A stretch of DNA of 64,000 nt from Terracoccus luteus (GTDB lineage: Bacteria > Actinomycetota > Actinomycetes > Actinomycetales > Dermatophilaceae), in assembly GCF_003635045.1 (NCBI RefSeq), contig NZ_RBXT01000001.1, forward strand, positions 3,959,596-4,023,595, written 5' to 3'. Below are positions 15,798 through 26,618 of the stretch, in pieces; the first letter of the stretch is position 1; each line of letters begins with the position of its first letter. A program made the position numbers and the translations under genes. Under the pieces are notes generated by a model. The model was not told the origin of the DNA. It saw nothing but the letters and a program-made list of their open reading frames with translations, and made no database searches.

Positions 15798-15827
15798 CTC
15801 GACGGGGCGTGAGCGCCCTCTCGACGG
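15798..15827 (-). repeat. Two reverse units of the CCGTCGAG repeat after hutH
   Basis: CTCGACGG begins at 15798 and 15820, again 22 bp apart and inverted relative to the array before hutH. The first unit starts 3 bp after the hutH stop codon. The pair of arrays could base-pair across the gene or act as boundaries or terminators. Confidence 0.65.
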
Positions 15828-15860
15828 GGGCGGGGAGCCCACCACCGCAGGACCGACCGA

Positions 15861-15980
15861 TATCACCGAGGATCACCGAGGATCACCGAGGATCACCGAG
15901 GATCACCGAGGATCACCGAGGATCACCGAGGATCACCGAGGATCACCGAGGATCACCGAGGATCACCGAGGATCACCGAG
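15861..15980 (+). repeat. 12-unit 10-bp tandem repeat (GATCACCGAG) in hutU leader
   Basis: Eleven perfect copies of GATCACCGAG follow one variant copy (TATCACCGAG) and run directly into the hutU ribosome binding site GAGGAG at 15981-15986. The period is close to one helical turn. Every unit junction contains GAGG, a weak Shine-Dalgarno-like core. Copy number is likely to vary by slippage. No protein-coding role is seen. Confidence 0.97.
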
Positions 15981-15992
15981 GAGGAGACGACC

Positions 15993-17675
<1,683 letters not shown>

Positions 17676-17712
17676 GCGGATGCCGGTGAGCCCCCTTCGT
17701 GTTCCGCGCGCG

Positions 17713-19029
17713 TCAGCGTCGGCCGGCCCGGCCTCCGGCGCCGCCGGAGCGGCCACCGCTGCGACGGGGGCCGCCGCGGGCCGCGCCGGTGGCGGGGGCA
17801 CCGCTCGACCGGCGCCAGGCCGTGAAGCTCGAGACGGGGCCGGAGCGCGGCCGCACGAGCCACGGCCACGGGTGACGCTCGACGTCGAGGCCGGCGGTGA
17901 GCCGGCGCCAGCCGGGCACCGGGGCGGCCGTCGACGCGACCGGCCGGTCGCGCAGCACCTCGGCCGGTCGGCCGAGGTGCACCTCGACGTCGCGGCGGGT
18001 CGCGAGGTCGGCGAGGGTCTCGGCGACGAAGACGAGCCGCTTGCCGGACAGCCGCCGGCGGGCGAGCAGCCGCTCGTCGAAGACGAGCACCGCCGGGAGG
18101 TCGGGGTGGGCCTCCAGCGCGGGGTCACCGTCGCCCAGGGACTCCCACGTCAGCCACACGGCATCCGGTCGGGTTCCCGTCGTGAGGGGCTCGACCTCGG
18201 CGGGGCCGGCGGTGACGCCCGGGTCGGGGTCGCTGCGCAGCAGGCCGGTGGGGTCGGGCACCGACGGTCCGCCCGACGAGTCGGGCCACCCCGAGATCGG
18301 GCACGCGTCGACGAGCGGGCACTGCTCGCACAGGCCCGGTGCGCGCTTGCGCACCTGCCACTGGCTGAAGCCGTAGGGCTTGCCGGTTCCGGTGCCGACG
18401 GTCCACTGCCAGCCGAGCAGGTTCGCCGCGGCCGAGCCGTCGAGCAGATGGCGTTCGAAGTGCTTGGCGCCGTCGCGCCAGTCGTGCCCGGCTCGCACGG
18501 TCCACTGCGAGGCCAGCCACATGCGCGTCTGGTTGACGAGCCAGCCGTCGGTCTCGAGCTCGCCGACGGTCAGGTCGACGCACGCCATGGAGCGGTCCCA
18601 GCCCCACTCGCCGACCTGGTCGCGACGGGGAGGCTCGTGGCGCAGCGGCCGCCGCATCCCCTCGCCGACGCGGGAGTGCAGGTGGCGGGCGTACTCCTGC
18701 CAGAGCAGCTCGTCGCGGTACTTGTCGCGGTCGCGCGGTGGCCCGTCGGCGACGTGCGCCCACAGCGTCGGCAGGTCGATGAGCCCGTGGCGGACGTACG
18801 GGCTGAGCCGGCTCGCCCCGCGCGAGCGCTCGGGCAGCACCTCGCTGCGCCGACGGGCGTACCCGGTGACGTCGAAGGTGGCGAGGGCGACGTCCGCCGC
18901 GCCCTGCCCGCCGCGGAACGCGGGGCTGGCCGCGACGGCATCCTCGAGGCTGAGGTGACCGAGGTGGTGCTGCACCCACGCGACCTCGTCACCCTCGGTC
19001 GGGGTGGGCAGCCGGCTCGTGTCGCTCAT
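17713..19029 (-). CDS. Photolyase/cryptochrome-family protein with permuted domain order
   Basis: The 438-residue protein contains the photolyase FAD-binding domain first (about residues 70-225): [51 protein letters not shown] and [17 protein letters not shown] segment resembling the normally N-terminal alpha/beta antenna domain follows at 288-360 ([39 protein letters not shown]). It ends at S-S-F-T-A-W-R-R, equivalent to the VFTPFxxxW linker that precedes the FAD domain in ordinary photolyases. Cys234, Cys237 and Cys243 form C-x2-C-x5-C. The Asp of DGD and the second Asn of AANN are replaced (DGS, AANL). An Arg/Gly-rich tail closes it. Light-driven repair or sensing is only inferred. Confidence 0.8.
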   Translation of the reverse strand: MSDTSRLPTPTEGDEVAWVQHHLGHLSLEDAVAASPAFRGGQGAADVALATFDVTGYARRRSEVLPERSRGASRLSPYVRHGLIDLPTLWAHVADGPPRDRDKYRDELLWQEYARHLHSRVGEGMRRPLRHEPPRRDQVGEWGWDRSMACVDLTVGELETDGWLVNQTRMWLASQWTVRAGHDWRDGAKHFERHLLDGSAAANLLGWQWTVGTGTGKPYGFSQWQVRKRAPGLCEQCPLVDACPISGWPDSSGGPSVPDPTGLLRSDPDPGVTAGPAEVEPLTTGTRPDAVWLTWESLGDGDPALEAHPDLPAVLVFDERLLARRRLSGKRLVFVAETLADLATRRDVEVHLGRPAEVLRDRPVASTAAPVPGWRRLTAGLDVERHPWPWLVRPRSGPVSSFTAWRRSSGAPATGAARGGPRRSGGRSGGAGGRAGRR

Positions 19030-19403
19030 CGCGGGCGGCGTACCCGGATCGGCCCCTTGGCCCGGCTGGGGTCGATGACCTGCCCGCCCTGGGTCACCTC
19101 CGCCTTGCCGGCGGCGACGAGGCGCCGGGCGGCGTTGCGGGCGGGCTCCATGAGGTCGCGCCAGTCGTCGCCGCCGACGGCCCGGGCGGCCTCGGACGGG
19201 CACAGGGACGACGAGCGCGACCTCGCGTCGAGCATCCGCTCCATCGTCGCCTCGAGCTCACGGTCGGTGTCGTTCACGCCCGCCTTGCGGCAGGCCGACG
19301 AGCACCAGCGCACGGACTCCCAGTCGCGTTCCCACGCCTTGCGCCACGTGATGGTGCGACCGCAGCGGTCACACGTCTTGGTCGGGAGAGGAGGTCGGCC
19401 CAT
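19026..19403 (-). CDS. DUF2256-DUF3253 protein (zinc-ribbon-like)
   Basis: The first ~50 residues hold a four-cysteine motif: C-x2-C in K-T-C-D-R-C-G-R and C-x3-C in W-C-S-S-A-C-R, with [11 protein letters not shown] between them. This is the DUF2256 signature. The C-terminal half (about 50-115) matches DUF3253, a small winged-helix-like domain with [17 protein letters not shown]. Its stop overlaps the start of the photolyase-like gene by 4 bp (ATGA), so the two are probably co-translated. DUF2256 genes often sit beside photolyase-related genes (from memory, not checked), which supports a shared role. Confidence 0.82.
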   Translation of the reverse strand: MGRPPLPTKTCDRCGRTITWRKAWERDWESVRWCSSACRKAGVNDTDRELEATMERMLDARSRSSSLCPSEAARAVGGDDWRDLMEPARNAARRLVAAGKAEVTQGGQVIDPSRAKGPIRVRRPR

Positions 19404-19422
19404 GGCACCGGTCTGCGTCGCC

Positions 19423-19932
19423 TCAGCGACGCTCGCCGACCTCCTCGTCGGAGATGTCGGCCACGGTCGCGTCGAAGAGGCGCACGACGTCGTCGCCCGA
19501 CACCGTGAGGCCCACGCCGTGCCCGCCGCCGCCGAGCGAGATGCGCCGACCGACGATCGCCCGGTCGGCCACGACCGGCAGGGTCGTGCGCGAGCCGAAC
19601 GGGGTGATGGTGCCGCGCTCGTAGCCGGTGACCTCGAGGGCCTCCGCGGCGTCGGGCATCGAGAGGCGGTTGGTGCCGAGCAGGGCGCGCACCTTGGGCC
19701 ACGAGAAGGTGCGGTCGCCGGGGACGAGCACGAAGACGTGGTCGCCGTCGCCGCGCCGCACGACGAGGGTCTTGATGAGGTCGCAGGGCTCGATGCCGCG
19801 CGCCGCGGCGGCCTCCGCGAGGCTGCCGACCCGACCGTGGCGGGTGACGGTGAACTCGATGCCGGCCGCGCGGGCCGCCTCGACGGCGGGCGTCGACGAC
19901 TCGTCGGTCCGGGCGGGGTCGTCGGTGGGCAT
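19423..19932 (-). CDS. YbaK/EbsC-type aminoacyl-tRNA deacylase
   Basis: This 169-residue protein matches the YbaK/ProX editing-domain family, which hydrolyses mischarged aminoacyl-tRNAs in trans. Visible signatures are D-L-I-K-T-L-V-V with the conserved Lys, the [18 protein letters not shown] segment, [13 protein letters not shown], and the Gly-rich [15 protein letters not shown]. It is on the same strand as the DUF2256 and photolyase-like genes, 19 bp upstream. The tRNA specificity (Cys-tRNA-Pro or other) cannot be read off. Confidence 0.88.
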   Translation of the reverse strand: MPTDDPARTDESSTPAVEAARAAGIEFTVTRHGRVGSLAEAAAARGIEPCDLIKTLVVRRGDGDHVFVLVPGDRTFSWPKVRALLGTNRLSMPDAAEALEVTGYERGTITPFGSRTTLPVVADRAIVGRRISLGGGGHGVGLTVSGDDVVRLFDATVADISDEEVGERR

Positions 19933-19964
19933 GACAGAGACGCTATATCGGAGGGACGACAGAC

Positions 19965-21305
19965 GTGACGGATGCCGTGGGGGCCACCCCCAGCGAGGAC
20001 GCCGCCGCCGTGGCGGGCTGGGCCGCGACGAGCGCGTTCGACCGCATGTGGGCCGCGCTGGAGCCGATCGGCCGGGAGCCCTCGACCGGTGGGTACCGCC
20101 GGTTCGCGTGGACCCGCACCGACCACGACCTGCGCGAGTGGTTCGCCGGAGAGTGCGCCGCCCGCGGGCTCGACCTCGTCGTCGACCGCGCCGGCAACCA
20201 GTGGGCCTGGTGGGGCGACCCGGACGCGACGCCGGGCCGGGCCGTCGTCATCGGCTCGCACCTCGACTCGGTGCCCGACGGTGGCGCCTTCGACGGCCCG
20301 CTGGGAGTCGTCAGCGCGCTCGCCACGGTGGACGCGCTGAGGGCGGCCGGGGTCGTGCCGCGTCGGCCGCTCGCCGTCGTCAACTTCGTCGACGAGGAGG
20401 GGGCCCGCTTCGGGGTGGCCTGCGCCGGCTCGCGCATCGTCACCGGGGCGCTCGCCGCCGAGCGCGCGCTCGGCCTCACCGACACCGACGGGGTGTCGAT
20501 GGCCGAGGCCTGGCGCGCCGCGGGACGCGACCCCGAGCTGCTCGGCCCCGACCCCGAGACGCTGCGACGGGTCGGCTGCTTCGTCGAGCTGCACGTCGAG
20601 CAGGGACGGGCGCTCGCCCTGCCGCCCGACGGGGAGGGTGGGGGCGCCGAGGCCGGCCCGGTCGAGCGCGCCGTCGCCGTCGGCACCGACATCTGGCCCC
20701 ACGGGCGGTGGCGCATCGACGTGCCCGGCGAGGCGAACCACGCCGGCACGACGCGCCTCGACGACCGTCGCGACGCGGTGCTCGGTCTCGCCGCGGTGGT
20801 GCAGTCGGCCCGGGCGCACGCCCGTCGCCACGGCTGCGTCGCCACCGTGGGCAAGCTCGCGGTCGAGCCGGGCGGGGTCAACGCCATCGCGAGCCGGGCC
20901 ACGGCGTGGCTCGACGCCCGGGGCGCCGACGAGGGGGCGGTGCGGGCGACCGTTGAGCAGGTCCGTGACGAGGCCGCCGCGTCGTGGGGCGCCACGACCC
21001 GGGAGGAGTCGTGGACGCCGACCACCGCGTTCGACCCGGCTCTGGTCGAGCGCCTCGGCCGGGCCCTGCCGCACGCTCCACGGCTGGGGACGGGCGCCGG
21101 TCACGACGCCGGCATCCTCGCTTCACACGGCATCCCGAGCGCGATGCTCTTCGTGCGCAACCCCACCGGTGTCTCGCACTCACCCGCCGAGTGGGCCGGC
21201 CCCGACGACTGTCACCATGGGGTCATGGCCCTGACGACCGTCGTGACCGACCTGCTCGACGCCACCACGCCGGGCGTCGACGCCCCTCCCGGGGTCGGGT
21301 CATGA
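19965..21305 (+). CDS. M20-family amidohydrolase (allantoate/carbamoyl-amino-acid type), probable formylglutamate hydrolase
   Basis: The 446-residue protein is a zinc-dependent M20 amidohydrolase of the AllC / N-carbamoyl-amino-acid hydrolase branch. It has [19 protein letters not shown] (metal His and Asp), [28 protein letters not shown] and the C-terminal GAGHDAGIL with [15 protein letters not shown]. It overlaps hutF by 4 bp (ATGA), hutF overlaps hutI, and no HutG or HutE-type deformylase gene is in the window. The inference is that it hydrolyses N-formyl-L-glutamate made by HutF. GTG 19965 is preceded by GGAGGG. Confidence 0.85.
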   Translation: MTDAVGATPSEDAAAVAGWAATSAFDRMWAALEPIGREPSTGGYRRFAWTRTDHDLREWFAGECAARGLDLVVDRAGNQWAWWGDPDATPGRAVVIGSHLDSVPDGGAFDGPLGVVSALATVDALRAAGVVPRRPLAVVNFVDEEGARFGVACAGSRIVTGALAAERALGLTDTDGVSMAEAWRAAGRDPELLGPDPETLRRVGCFVELHVEQGRALALPPDGEGGGAEAGPVERAVAVGTDIWPHGRWRIDVPGEANHAGTTRLDDRRDAVLGLAAVVQSARAHARRHGCVATVGKLAVEPGGVNAIASRATAWLDARGADEGAVRATVEQVRDEAAASWGATTREESWTPTTAFDPALVERLGRALPHAPRLGTGAGHDAGILASHGIPSAMLFVRNPTGVSHSPAEWAGPDDCHHGVMALTTVVTDLLDATTPGVDAPPGVGS

Positions 21306-22633
21306 CCAGCTTCTGGTGCGAGTCGGCATGGTTGACAGGCGGATTCGCGCGCAACGTCCGTCTCACCACGGCCGACGGCTTCATCCGAGACGTCCACGTC
21401 GGGGCCGAGCCCCAGCCGGAGGACGTCCGCCTGCACGGCGTGACGCTGCCGGGGATGGCGAACACGCACAGCCACGCCTTCCACCGCGCCCTGCGGGGGC
21501 GTGTCAACGGTGGCGGTGGCAACTTCTGGAGCTGGCGCGAGCAGATGTACGCCGTCGCCGCCGAGCTCAACCCCGACACCTACTTCGCCCTCGCGAGAGC
21601 GGTCTTCGCCGAGATGGTGCTCGCCGGGGTCACCGTCGTGGGCGAGTTCCACTACGTCCACCACCGCCCGGGCGGCAAGCCGTTCGGCGACCCCAACGCC
21701 ATGGGTCTGGCGCTGCGGCACGCCGCCGAGGAGGCCGGCATCCGGCTGACACTGCTCGACACCTGCTACCTCGAGGGCGGTCTCAACGGCGGGGGGCACG
21801 TGCCGCTGCACCCCGGCCAGCTGCGGTTCAGCGACGGCACCGTCGACGCCTGGGCCGAGCGGATGAGCAGCCGTCGCCACGCCACCGACATGGTGCGGCT
21901 CGGGGCGGCCATCCACTCCGTGCGCGCCGTGCGACGCGAGGACCTGCACCGGGTCGTCGAGGCCAGTGACGGCCTGCCGCTGCACGTGCACCTCTCGGAG
22001 CAGCCGGGCGAGAACCTCGCCTGCGAGATGTACTACGGCCTGACCCCGACCCGACTGCTCGAGGAGGCCGGCGCCCTCGGCGACCGGCTCACCGCCGTGC
22101 ACGCGACCCACCTGACCGACGACGACATCGCCCGGCTCGGCGGCTCCCGGACCGGCGCCTGCTTCTGCCCGACCACCGAACGCGACCTCGCCGACGGCAT
22201 CGGACCGGGCCGGGCGTTGCACGACGCCGGCTCGCCGCTGTCGCTCGGCTCCGACCAGCACGTCGTCATCGACCCGTTCGAGGAGCTGCGCGGCCTCGAG
22301 ATGCACGAGCGCCTCGTCACCAACGAGCGCGACCGGTTCGCCGCGAACGACCTGCTGCTCGCGGCGTCGTTCAACGGCTACCGGGCCCTCGGCTGGGGCG
22401 ACGGTGGGCACCTGAGCAAGGGCGCGCTGGCCGACTTCGTCACGGTGGCCACCGACACCGTCAACACCGCGGGCTCGCTGCCGGAGCAGATCATCTACTC
22501 GTGCGTCGCCTCGGACGTCTCGAGCGTCGTCGTCGCCGGCGAGCCGGTCGTGCGTGACGGGCGGCACCGCATCGGCGACGTGGGCCGGCTTCTCGGACAG
22601 GCGATCTCGCGCGTCCTCGAGCCCTCGACGTGA
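21302..22633 (+). CDS. hutF: Formimidoylglutamate deiminase
   Basis: HutF deiminates N-formimino-L-glutamate to N-formyl-L-glutamate. The 443-residue amidohydrolase-superfamily protein shows the metal-binding N-T-H-S-H-A-F-H-R motif (about residues 55-63), [17 protein letters not shown], the L-H-V-H-L-S-E-Q strand and [16 protein letters not shown] with the catalytic Asp. The presence of HutF defines the five-step route, ending with formylglutamate hydrolysis. ATG 21302 overlaps the upstream stop, and its own stop overlaps hutI (GTGA), indicating tight coupling. Confidence 0.93.
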   Translation: MTSFWCESAWLTGGFARNVRLTTADGFIRDVHVGAEPQPEDVRLHGVTLPGMANTHSHAFHRALRGRVNGGGGNFWSWREQMYAVAAELNPDTYFALARAVFAEMVLAGVTVVGEFHYVHHRPGGKPFGDPNAMGLALRHAAEEAGIRLTLLDTCYLEGGLNGGGHVPLHPGQLRFSDGTVDAWAERMSSRRHATDMVRLGAAIHSVRAVRREDLHRVVEASDGLPLHVHLSEQPGENLACEMYYGLTPTRLLEEAGALGDRLTAVHATHLTDDDIARLGGSRTGACFCPTTERDLADGIGPGRALHDAGSPLSLGSDQHVVIDPFEELRGLEMHERLVTNERDRFAANDLLLAASFNGYRALGWGDGGHLSKGALADFVTVATDTVNTAGSLPEQIIYSCVASDVSSVVVAGEPVVRDGRHRIGDVGRLLGQAISRVLEPST

Positions 22634-23859
22634 GCGGGCCGGTGACCGACGGCACGGGCCGCGCGACGGTGCTGACCGGCATCCGTGAGCTCGTGACGAA
22701 CGACCCCGCGCAGGGAGACCTGCACGCAGACGCGGGCGACCGGCTGCTCGGCCTCGTGCGCGACGCCGCCGTCGTCGTGCGGGACGGTCTGGTCGAGTGG
22801 GTCGGACCTGCCGCCCACGCCCCGGCGGCCGACGGACGCCACGACCTCGCGGGCCGGGCCGTCGTGCCCGGCTTCGTCGACAGCCACACCCACCTCGTCT
22901 TCGCCGGTGACCGCTCGGTCGAGTTCGCCGCGCGGATGACCGGGCAGACCTACGACGGTGGCGGCATCGCCGTCAGCGTCGCCGCGACGCGCGCCGCGAG
23001 CGACGACGAGCTGCGCCGTCTCGTGGCCGCGCGGGTCGGCGAGATGCGCGCCCAGGGCACGACGACGGTCGAGATCAAGACCGGCTACGGGCTCACCGTC
23101 GACGACGAGCTGCGGGCCCTGCGCCTCGCGCGCGAGGTCACCCCCCACACCACGTTGCTGGGCGCCCACGTCGTGCCGCGCGAGTTCGCCCACGACAGAG
23201 GGGCGTACGTCGACCTCGTCACCGGCCCGATGCTGGATGCCGTCGTGGCCGGGGGAGGGCCCGCGCTGGCCGAGAACGTCGACGTCTTCTGCGAGCCGGC
23301 CTCGGCGCACGCCTTCGACGGCGACGAGGCCCGCACGGTGCTGGAGGCCGGGCGGCGCGCCGGGCTCGCCCTGCGGGTGCACGGCAACCAGCTCGCCCCC
23401 GGCCCCGGCGTCGCCCTGGCCTGCGAGCTGGGCGCGCGGAGCGTCGACCACTGCACGTTCCTCACCGACGCCGACGTCGACGCCCTGGTCGGCGCGCGCG
23501 GCACGACCGTGGCGACGCTGCTGCCCGGGGTCGAGTTCTCGACCCGCTCGCCCTACCCCGACGGCCGCCGGCTCATCGACGCCGGCGTCGACGTCGCGCT
23601 GGCGACCGACTGCAACCCGGGCACGTGCTACTCGTCGTCGATGCCGTTCGTCATCGCCCTCGCGGTGCGCGAGATGGGGATGACCCCCGCCGAGGCCCTC
23701 CACGCCGCGACGGCCGTGGCCGCCCGGTCGCTCGGCCTCGACCGCCGCGTCGCACCGGGGATGCCGGCCGAGCTGGCCGTGCTCGACGCGCCCAGCCACC
23801 TGCACCTCGCCTACCGGGCCGGGGTGCCGATCGCCTCGGCCCTGTCGCTGCCCGGCTGA
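22630..23859 (+). CDS. hutI: Imidazolonepropionase
   Basis: HutI opens imidazolone propionate to N-formimino-L-glutamate. The 409-residue protein has [16 protein letters not shown] (metal His pair, about residues 80-95), the family block [15 protein letters not shown], the [11 protein letters not shown] strand, and [16 protein letters not shown] with the catalytic Asp. It is the last gene of the hut run and is followed by palindromic repeats rather than another gene. Confidence 0.95.
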   Translation: MSGPVTDGTGRATVLTGIRELVTNDPAQGDLHADAGDRLLGLVRDAAVVVRDGLVEWVGPAAHAPAADGRHDLAGRAVVPGFVDSHTHLVFAGDRSVEFAARMTGQTYDGGGIAVSVAATRAASDDELRRLVAARVGEMRAQGTTTVEIKTGYGLTVDDELRALRLAREVTPHTTLLGAHVVPREFAHDRGAYVDLVTGPMLDAVVAGGGPALAENVDVFCEPASAHAFDGDEARTVLEAGRRAGLALRVHGNQLAPGPGVALACELGARSVDHCTFLTDADVDALVGARGTTVATLLPGVEFSTRSPYPDGRRLIDAGVDVALATDCNPGTCYSSSMPFVIALAVREMGMTPAEALHAATAVAARSLGLDRRVAPGMPAELAVLDAPSHLHLAYRAGVPIASALSLPG

Positions 23860-23884
23860 CCACCGCGCAGTCTGCTGCCTCGAC

Positions 23885-23934
23885 CGGGTCGAGGTAGAAG
23901 GTCGCGCCGGGCCGCGACTGATTACCTCGACCCG
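23885..23934. repeat. 50-bp nested palindromic element, copy 1
   Basis: Perfect 12-bp outer arms CGGGTCGAGGTA / TACCTCGACCCG enclose an inner stem GTCGCG-CCGGGC-CGCGAC. It sits 25 bp after hutI and could act as its terminator. A diverged second copy follows at 23949. Confidence 0.75.
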
Positions 23935-23948
23935 CCTCGGTCTCGGTC

Positions 23949-23996
23949 GGGTGGAGGTGGCTCGTCGCGCCGGGCCGCGACCTCATACCTCGACCC
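23949..23996. repeat. Nested palindromic element, copy 2
   Basis: The same architecture repeats about 63 bp downstream: GGGTGGAGGT, inner GTCGCG-CCGGGC-CGCGAC identical to copy 1, then TACCTCGACCC. The left arm carries changes that weaken the outer stem. The right arm merges into the CGACC pentamer run. Confidence 0.7.
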
Positions 23997-24045
23997 GACC
24001 CGACCCGACCCGACCCGACCCGACCCGACCCGACCCGACCCGACC
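23991..24045 (+). repeat. CGACC pentamer microsatellite (11 perfect copies)
   Basis: Eleven uninterrupted CGACC units are followed by CCACC and CGACG variants. The run appears to have grown from the CGACCC right arm of the palindromic element next to it. It is expected to be length-variable between strains. Confidence 0.95.
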
Positions 24046-24150
24046 CCACCCGACGCGGCCGGGTCGGGAAGCGAGGCGACCGCGAGTTCTGCGCCGCCTC
24101 AGCCACAGGAGGGACTGGAAACCACCAGACGTCCGGGGCAGCATGACCTG

Positions 24151-24555
24151 ATGGATACCGAGGCCGACCTCGCGCGCTCCGATGCAACCCCCGTCGGTGT
24201 GGGGGTTCTTCACGGTGTCGTGGTCGACTGCGCGGACCCCGACAGGCTCGCCCGCTTCTACGAGTCGCTGCTGACCATGGTGCGCGTCGTGGACACGCCC
24301 GACTGGGTCGTCATCGGTGACGCCGCGGACCGACCGGGCCTCGCGTTCGCCCGGGTCGCTGACCACGAACCGCCAACATGGCCGACGGGGCCGCGGCCGC
24401 AGTACCGCCACCTTGACGTCCGGGTGCCCGACCTCGACGCCGCCGAGCGGGCTGTGCTCGCTCTCAGTGCGACCCGACTCACTGGTGGCGGGGAGGGATA
24501 CCGGGTCTTCGCAGACCCCGCCGGCCACCCGTTCTGTCTCGTGACGACCACCTGA
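24151..24555 (+). CDS. VOC-superfamily (glyoxalase-like) protein
   Basis: The 134-residue single-domain protein has the beta-alpha-beta-beta-beta pattern of vicinal-oxygen-chelate proteins: GVVVDCADPDRLARFYESLL near residue 20, a central YRHLDVRVPDLDAAERAVLALSA, and the terminal FADPAGHPFCLV, typical of DUF-type glyoxalase_6 members. Such proteins may be dioxygenases, resistance proteins or unknown enzymes. Nothing nearby fixes the substrate. No strong ribosome binding site precedes ATG 24151. Confidence 0.8.
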   Translation: MDTEADLARSDATPVGVGVLHGVVVDCADPDRLARFYESLLTMVRVVDTPDWVVIGDAADRPGLAFARVADHEPPTWPTGPRPQYRHLDVRVPDLDAAERAVLALSATRLTGGGEGYRVFADPAGHPFCLVTTT

Positions 24556-24661
24556 GTCGGCCGACGGGTCGGGACGCGGGGCGACCGAGGTGCTCCGCAC
24601 GGGGGACCCCGCGGCATCCGGATGCGACCACGGTCTGACGCGTCGCAGCCACGAACCCCCG

Positions 24662-24667
24662 TAGGCT
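24662..24667 (+). promoter_or_regulatory. Putative -10 (TAGGCT), 6 nt before GTG 24674
   Basis: TAGGCT-CGCGGC-GTG begins the two-component operon with no Shine-Dalgarno sequence. Confidence 0.5.
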
Positions 24668-24673
24668 CGCGGC

Positions 24674-25870
24674 GTGCGTGAGGGCTCCGTCTACGACTGG
24701 CTGCAGCGCCGGCCCTGGCTGCTCGACGTCCCCGTGGCCGGCTTCGTCGCCCTGCTCACCTTCGGGGGCCTGCTCGACCGGGTGTCCTTCCTCCCGCTGC
24801 TGCTGCTCTCCGGGGCGCCGCTCGTGCTCGTGTGGCGGCGCACCGAGCCGGTGACGGTCTTCACCGTCGTGTGCCTGTCGCTGGCGGTCCGGGCGCTGCT
24901 CGTGCGCGAGATCATGCCGGGCGACCTGTCGTTCCTCGTCGCCCTCTACTCCCTGTCGGCCTACGTCCCGCGCCGACGCCCCGTGCGCTTCGCCGGGCTC
25001 GGCGTCGCCGTGCTGGCCGCGCTCGTCGCCACCCTCCTCTTCGGCTACGTCGGCTACGGCCAGTCGAGCCTCACCTACCTCGCCTTCACGTTCTTCGCCC
25101 TGCTGGCCGCGGCCGTCGCGGCGTGGACCCTCGGCGACCTCAAGCGCGCGCGGCTGCAGCGGCTCGAGGACCTGCGCGAGCGGGCCGAGGCGGTCGAGCG
25201 CGAGCGGGAGCAGGAGCTGCGCCTCGCCGGTCAGCAGGAGCGGGCCGCCATCGCGCGCGAGATGCACGACGTCGTGGCCCACGCCCTGTCGGTCATCGTC
25301 GTCCAGGCCGACGGCGCCGCCTTCGCCGCCCAGCGCCGGCCCGACGACGCCCGCGCCCTCACCCTCTCCGCCCTCGAGACCATCGGCGCCACGGCCCGCG
25401 ACGCCCTCGGCGACACGCGTCGCCTCGTGGGGGTGCTGCGCGACCCCGAGTCGGGTGCCGAGCTCGCCCCCCGCGGCGGCCTCGACCAGCTGGGCGAGCT
25501 CGTCGACCGGGTCCGCGGGGCAGGGGTGCCCGTCGAGCTGCACGTCGACGCACCCGGCCCCGCCCTGCCGCTGCCGGTCGACCTCGCCGCCTACCGCGTC
25601 GTGCAGGAGTCCCTGACCAACATCATCAAGCACGCCGGGCCGTCCGCCCGGGCCCGGGTGCTCGTCGAGCGTGCCCCCGGCCTCGTGCGCATCGCCGTCG
25701 TCGACGACGGCCTCGGCGCCGGTGCCACGTCCGACGGACGGGGCCACGGCATCCACGGCATGCGCGAGCGGGTCGCCGTCCACGCCGGCACGCTGACCGC
25801 GGGCCCCGCGGCCGACCGCGGCTTCGAGGTCCGTGCCACCATCCCCGTCCCCGAGGAGAGCCCGCTGTGA
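24674..25870 (+). CDS. Membrane sensor histidine kinase (HisKA_3 / NarL-partner type)
   Basis: The 398-residue kinase has four to five hydrophobic segments in residues 15-155. A short coiled coil rich in Glu/Arg follows (158-190), then the HisKA_3 dimerisation box A-I-A-R-E-M-H-D-V-V-A-H with phospho-acceptor His198. A C-terminal HATPase domain shows YRVVQESLTNIIKHAG and the G-box GHGIHGMRERV. It overlaps its response regulator by 4 bp (GTGA). The sensed signal is unknown; the small extracellular loops suggest an intramembrane-sensing kinase, as in many actinobacterial pairs. Confidence 0.92.
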   Translation: MREGSVYDWLQRRPWLLDVPVAGFVALLTFGGLLDRVSFLPLLLLSGAPLVLVWRRTEPVTVFTVVCLSLAVRALLVREIMPGDLSFLVALYSLSAYVPRRRPVRFAGLGVAVLAALVATLLFGYVGYGQSSLTYLAFTFFALLAAAVAAWTLGDLKRARLQRLEDLRERAEAVEREREQELRLAGQQERAAIAREMHDVVAHALSVIVVQADGAAFAAQRRPDDARALTLSALETIGATARDALGDTRRLVGVLRDPESGAELAPRGGLDQLGELVDRVRGAGVPVELHVDAPGPALPLPVDLAAYRVVQESLTNIIKHAGPSARARVLVERAPGLVRIAVVDDGLGAGATSDGRGHGIHGMRERVAVHAGTLTAGPAADRGFEVRATIPVPEESPL

Positions 25871-26574
25871 GCGACCCGACCGCCGACGTCAGCGACGACC
25901 CGAGCGGGCCGGTCCGCGTCATGATCGTCGACGACCAGGCCCTCGTGCGGGCCGGCTTCCGGCTCGTGCTCGACTCCGAGCCCGGCCTCGAGGTCGTCGC
26001 CGAGGCCCCCGACGGTCAGGCGGCCGTCGACGGCCTGCGCGGCCGCGCCGTCGACGTCGTGCTCATGGACATCCGGATGCCGCGCCTCGACGGCATCGAG
26101 GCCACCCGGCGCATCCTGTCGGGCCGGCCGCCGCACCCCAAGGTGCTCGTGCTGACCACGTTCGACCTCGACGAGTACGTCTTCGCCGCGCTGCAGGCGG
26201 GGGCCGCGGGCTTCCTGCTCAAGGACGCCGGCCCGGCCGAGCTGCTGTCCGCCATCCGGGCCGTGCACACCGGCGACGCCGTCGTGGCCCCGGGGCCGAC
26301 CAAGCGCCTGCTCGACCGTTTCCTGCCCGTGCTCGCCGAGCCTGCCACCGCCGGACGCGAGCGGCTCGAGGTGCTCACGGAGCGCGAGCTCGAGGTGCTC
26401 GAGGCGGTCGGCAAGGGCCTGAACAACGGCGAGATCGCGGCGGCGCTGTTCGTCGCCGAGGCCACCGTCAAGACCCACATCGGCCGCGTGCTGTCCAAGC
26501 TCGGGCTGCGCGACCGCGTGCAGATGGTCGTGCTCGCCTACGAGACCGGCCTCGTGCGCATCGGCGACCGCTGA
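25867..26574 (+). CDS. LuxR/NarL-family response regulator
   Basis: The 235-residue regulator has a receiver domain (about residues 16-132: VMIVDDQALVRAGFR, phospho-acceptor Asp68 in V-L-M-D-I-R-M-P, and the Lys of G-F-L-L-K-D-A) and a C-terminal LuxR helix-turn-helix (about 168-228: LTERELEVLEAVGKG, NGEIAAALFVAEATVKTH). It is the partner of the kinase immediately upstream. Target genes cannot be read from this window. Confidence 0.93.
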   Translation: MSDPTADVSDDPSGPVRVMIVDDQALVRAGFRLVLDSEPGLEVVAEAPDGQAAVDGLRGRAVDVVLMDIRMPRLDGIEATRRILSGRPPHPKVLVLTTFDLDEYVFAALQAGAAGFLLKDAGPAELLSAIRAVHTGDAVVAPGPTKRLLDRFLPVLAEPATAGRERLEVLTERELEVLEAVGKGLNNGEIAAALFVAEATVKTHIGRVLSKLGLRDRVQMVVLAYETGLVRIGDR

Positions 26575-26608
26575 CGCCCCACCGCTGACGCCCCACCGCT
26601 GACGCCCC
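26567..26608 (+). repeat. 14-bp tandem repeat, three copies, spanning the regulator stop codon
   Basis: ACCGCTGACGCCCC occurs three times in a row (26567, 26581, 26595). The first copy contains the TGA stop of the response regulator, so each further copy repeats the coding end and stop. A recent slippage duplication is likely. Confidence 0.9.
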
Positions 26609-26618
26609 GCACACCGCT

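Noticed and set aside
15861..15980. CRISPR array before hutU
   Set aside because: The 10-bp units are contiguous with no spacers and no cas genes are present.
15861..15980. Units contain GGATCACC, identical to the 3' end of 16S rRNA
   Set aside because: The match is in the same sense as rRNA, so it cannot pair with it; an 8-base match in a repeated unit is best taken as coincidence.
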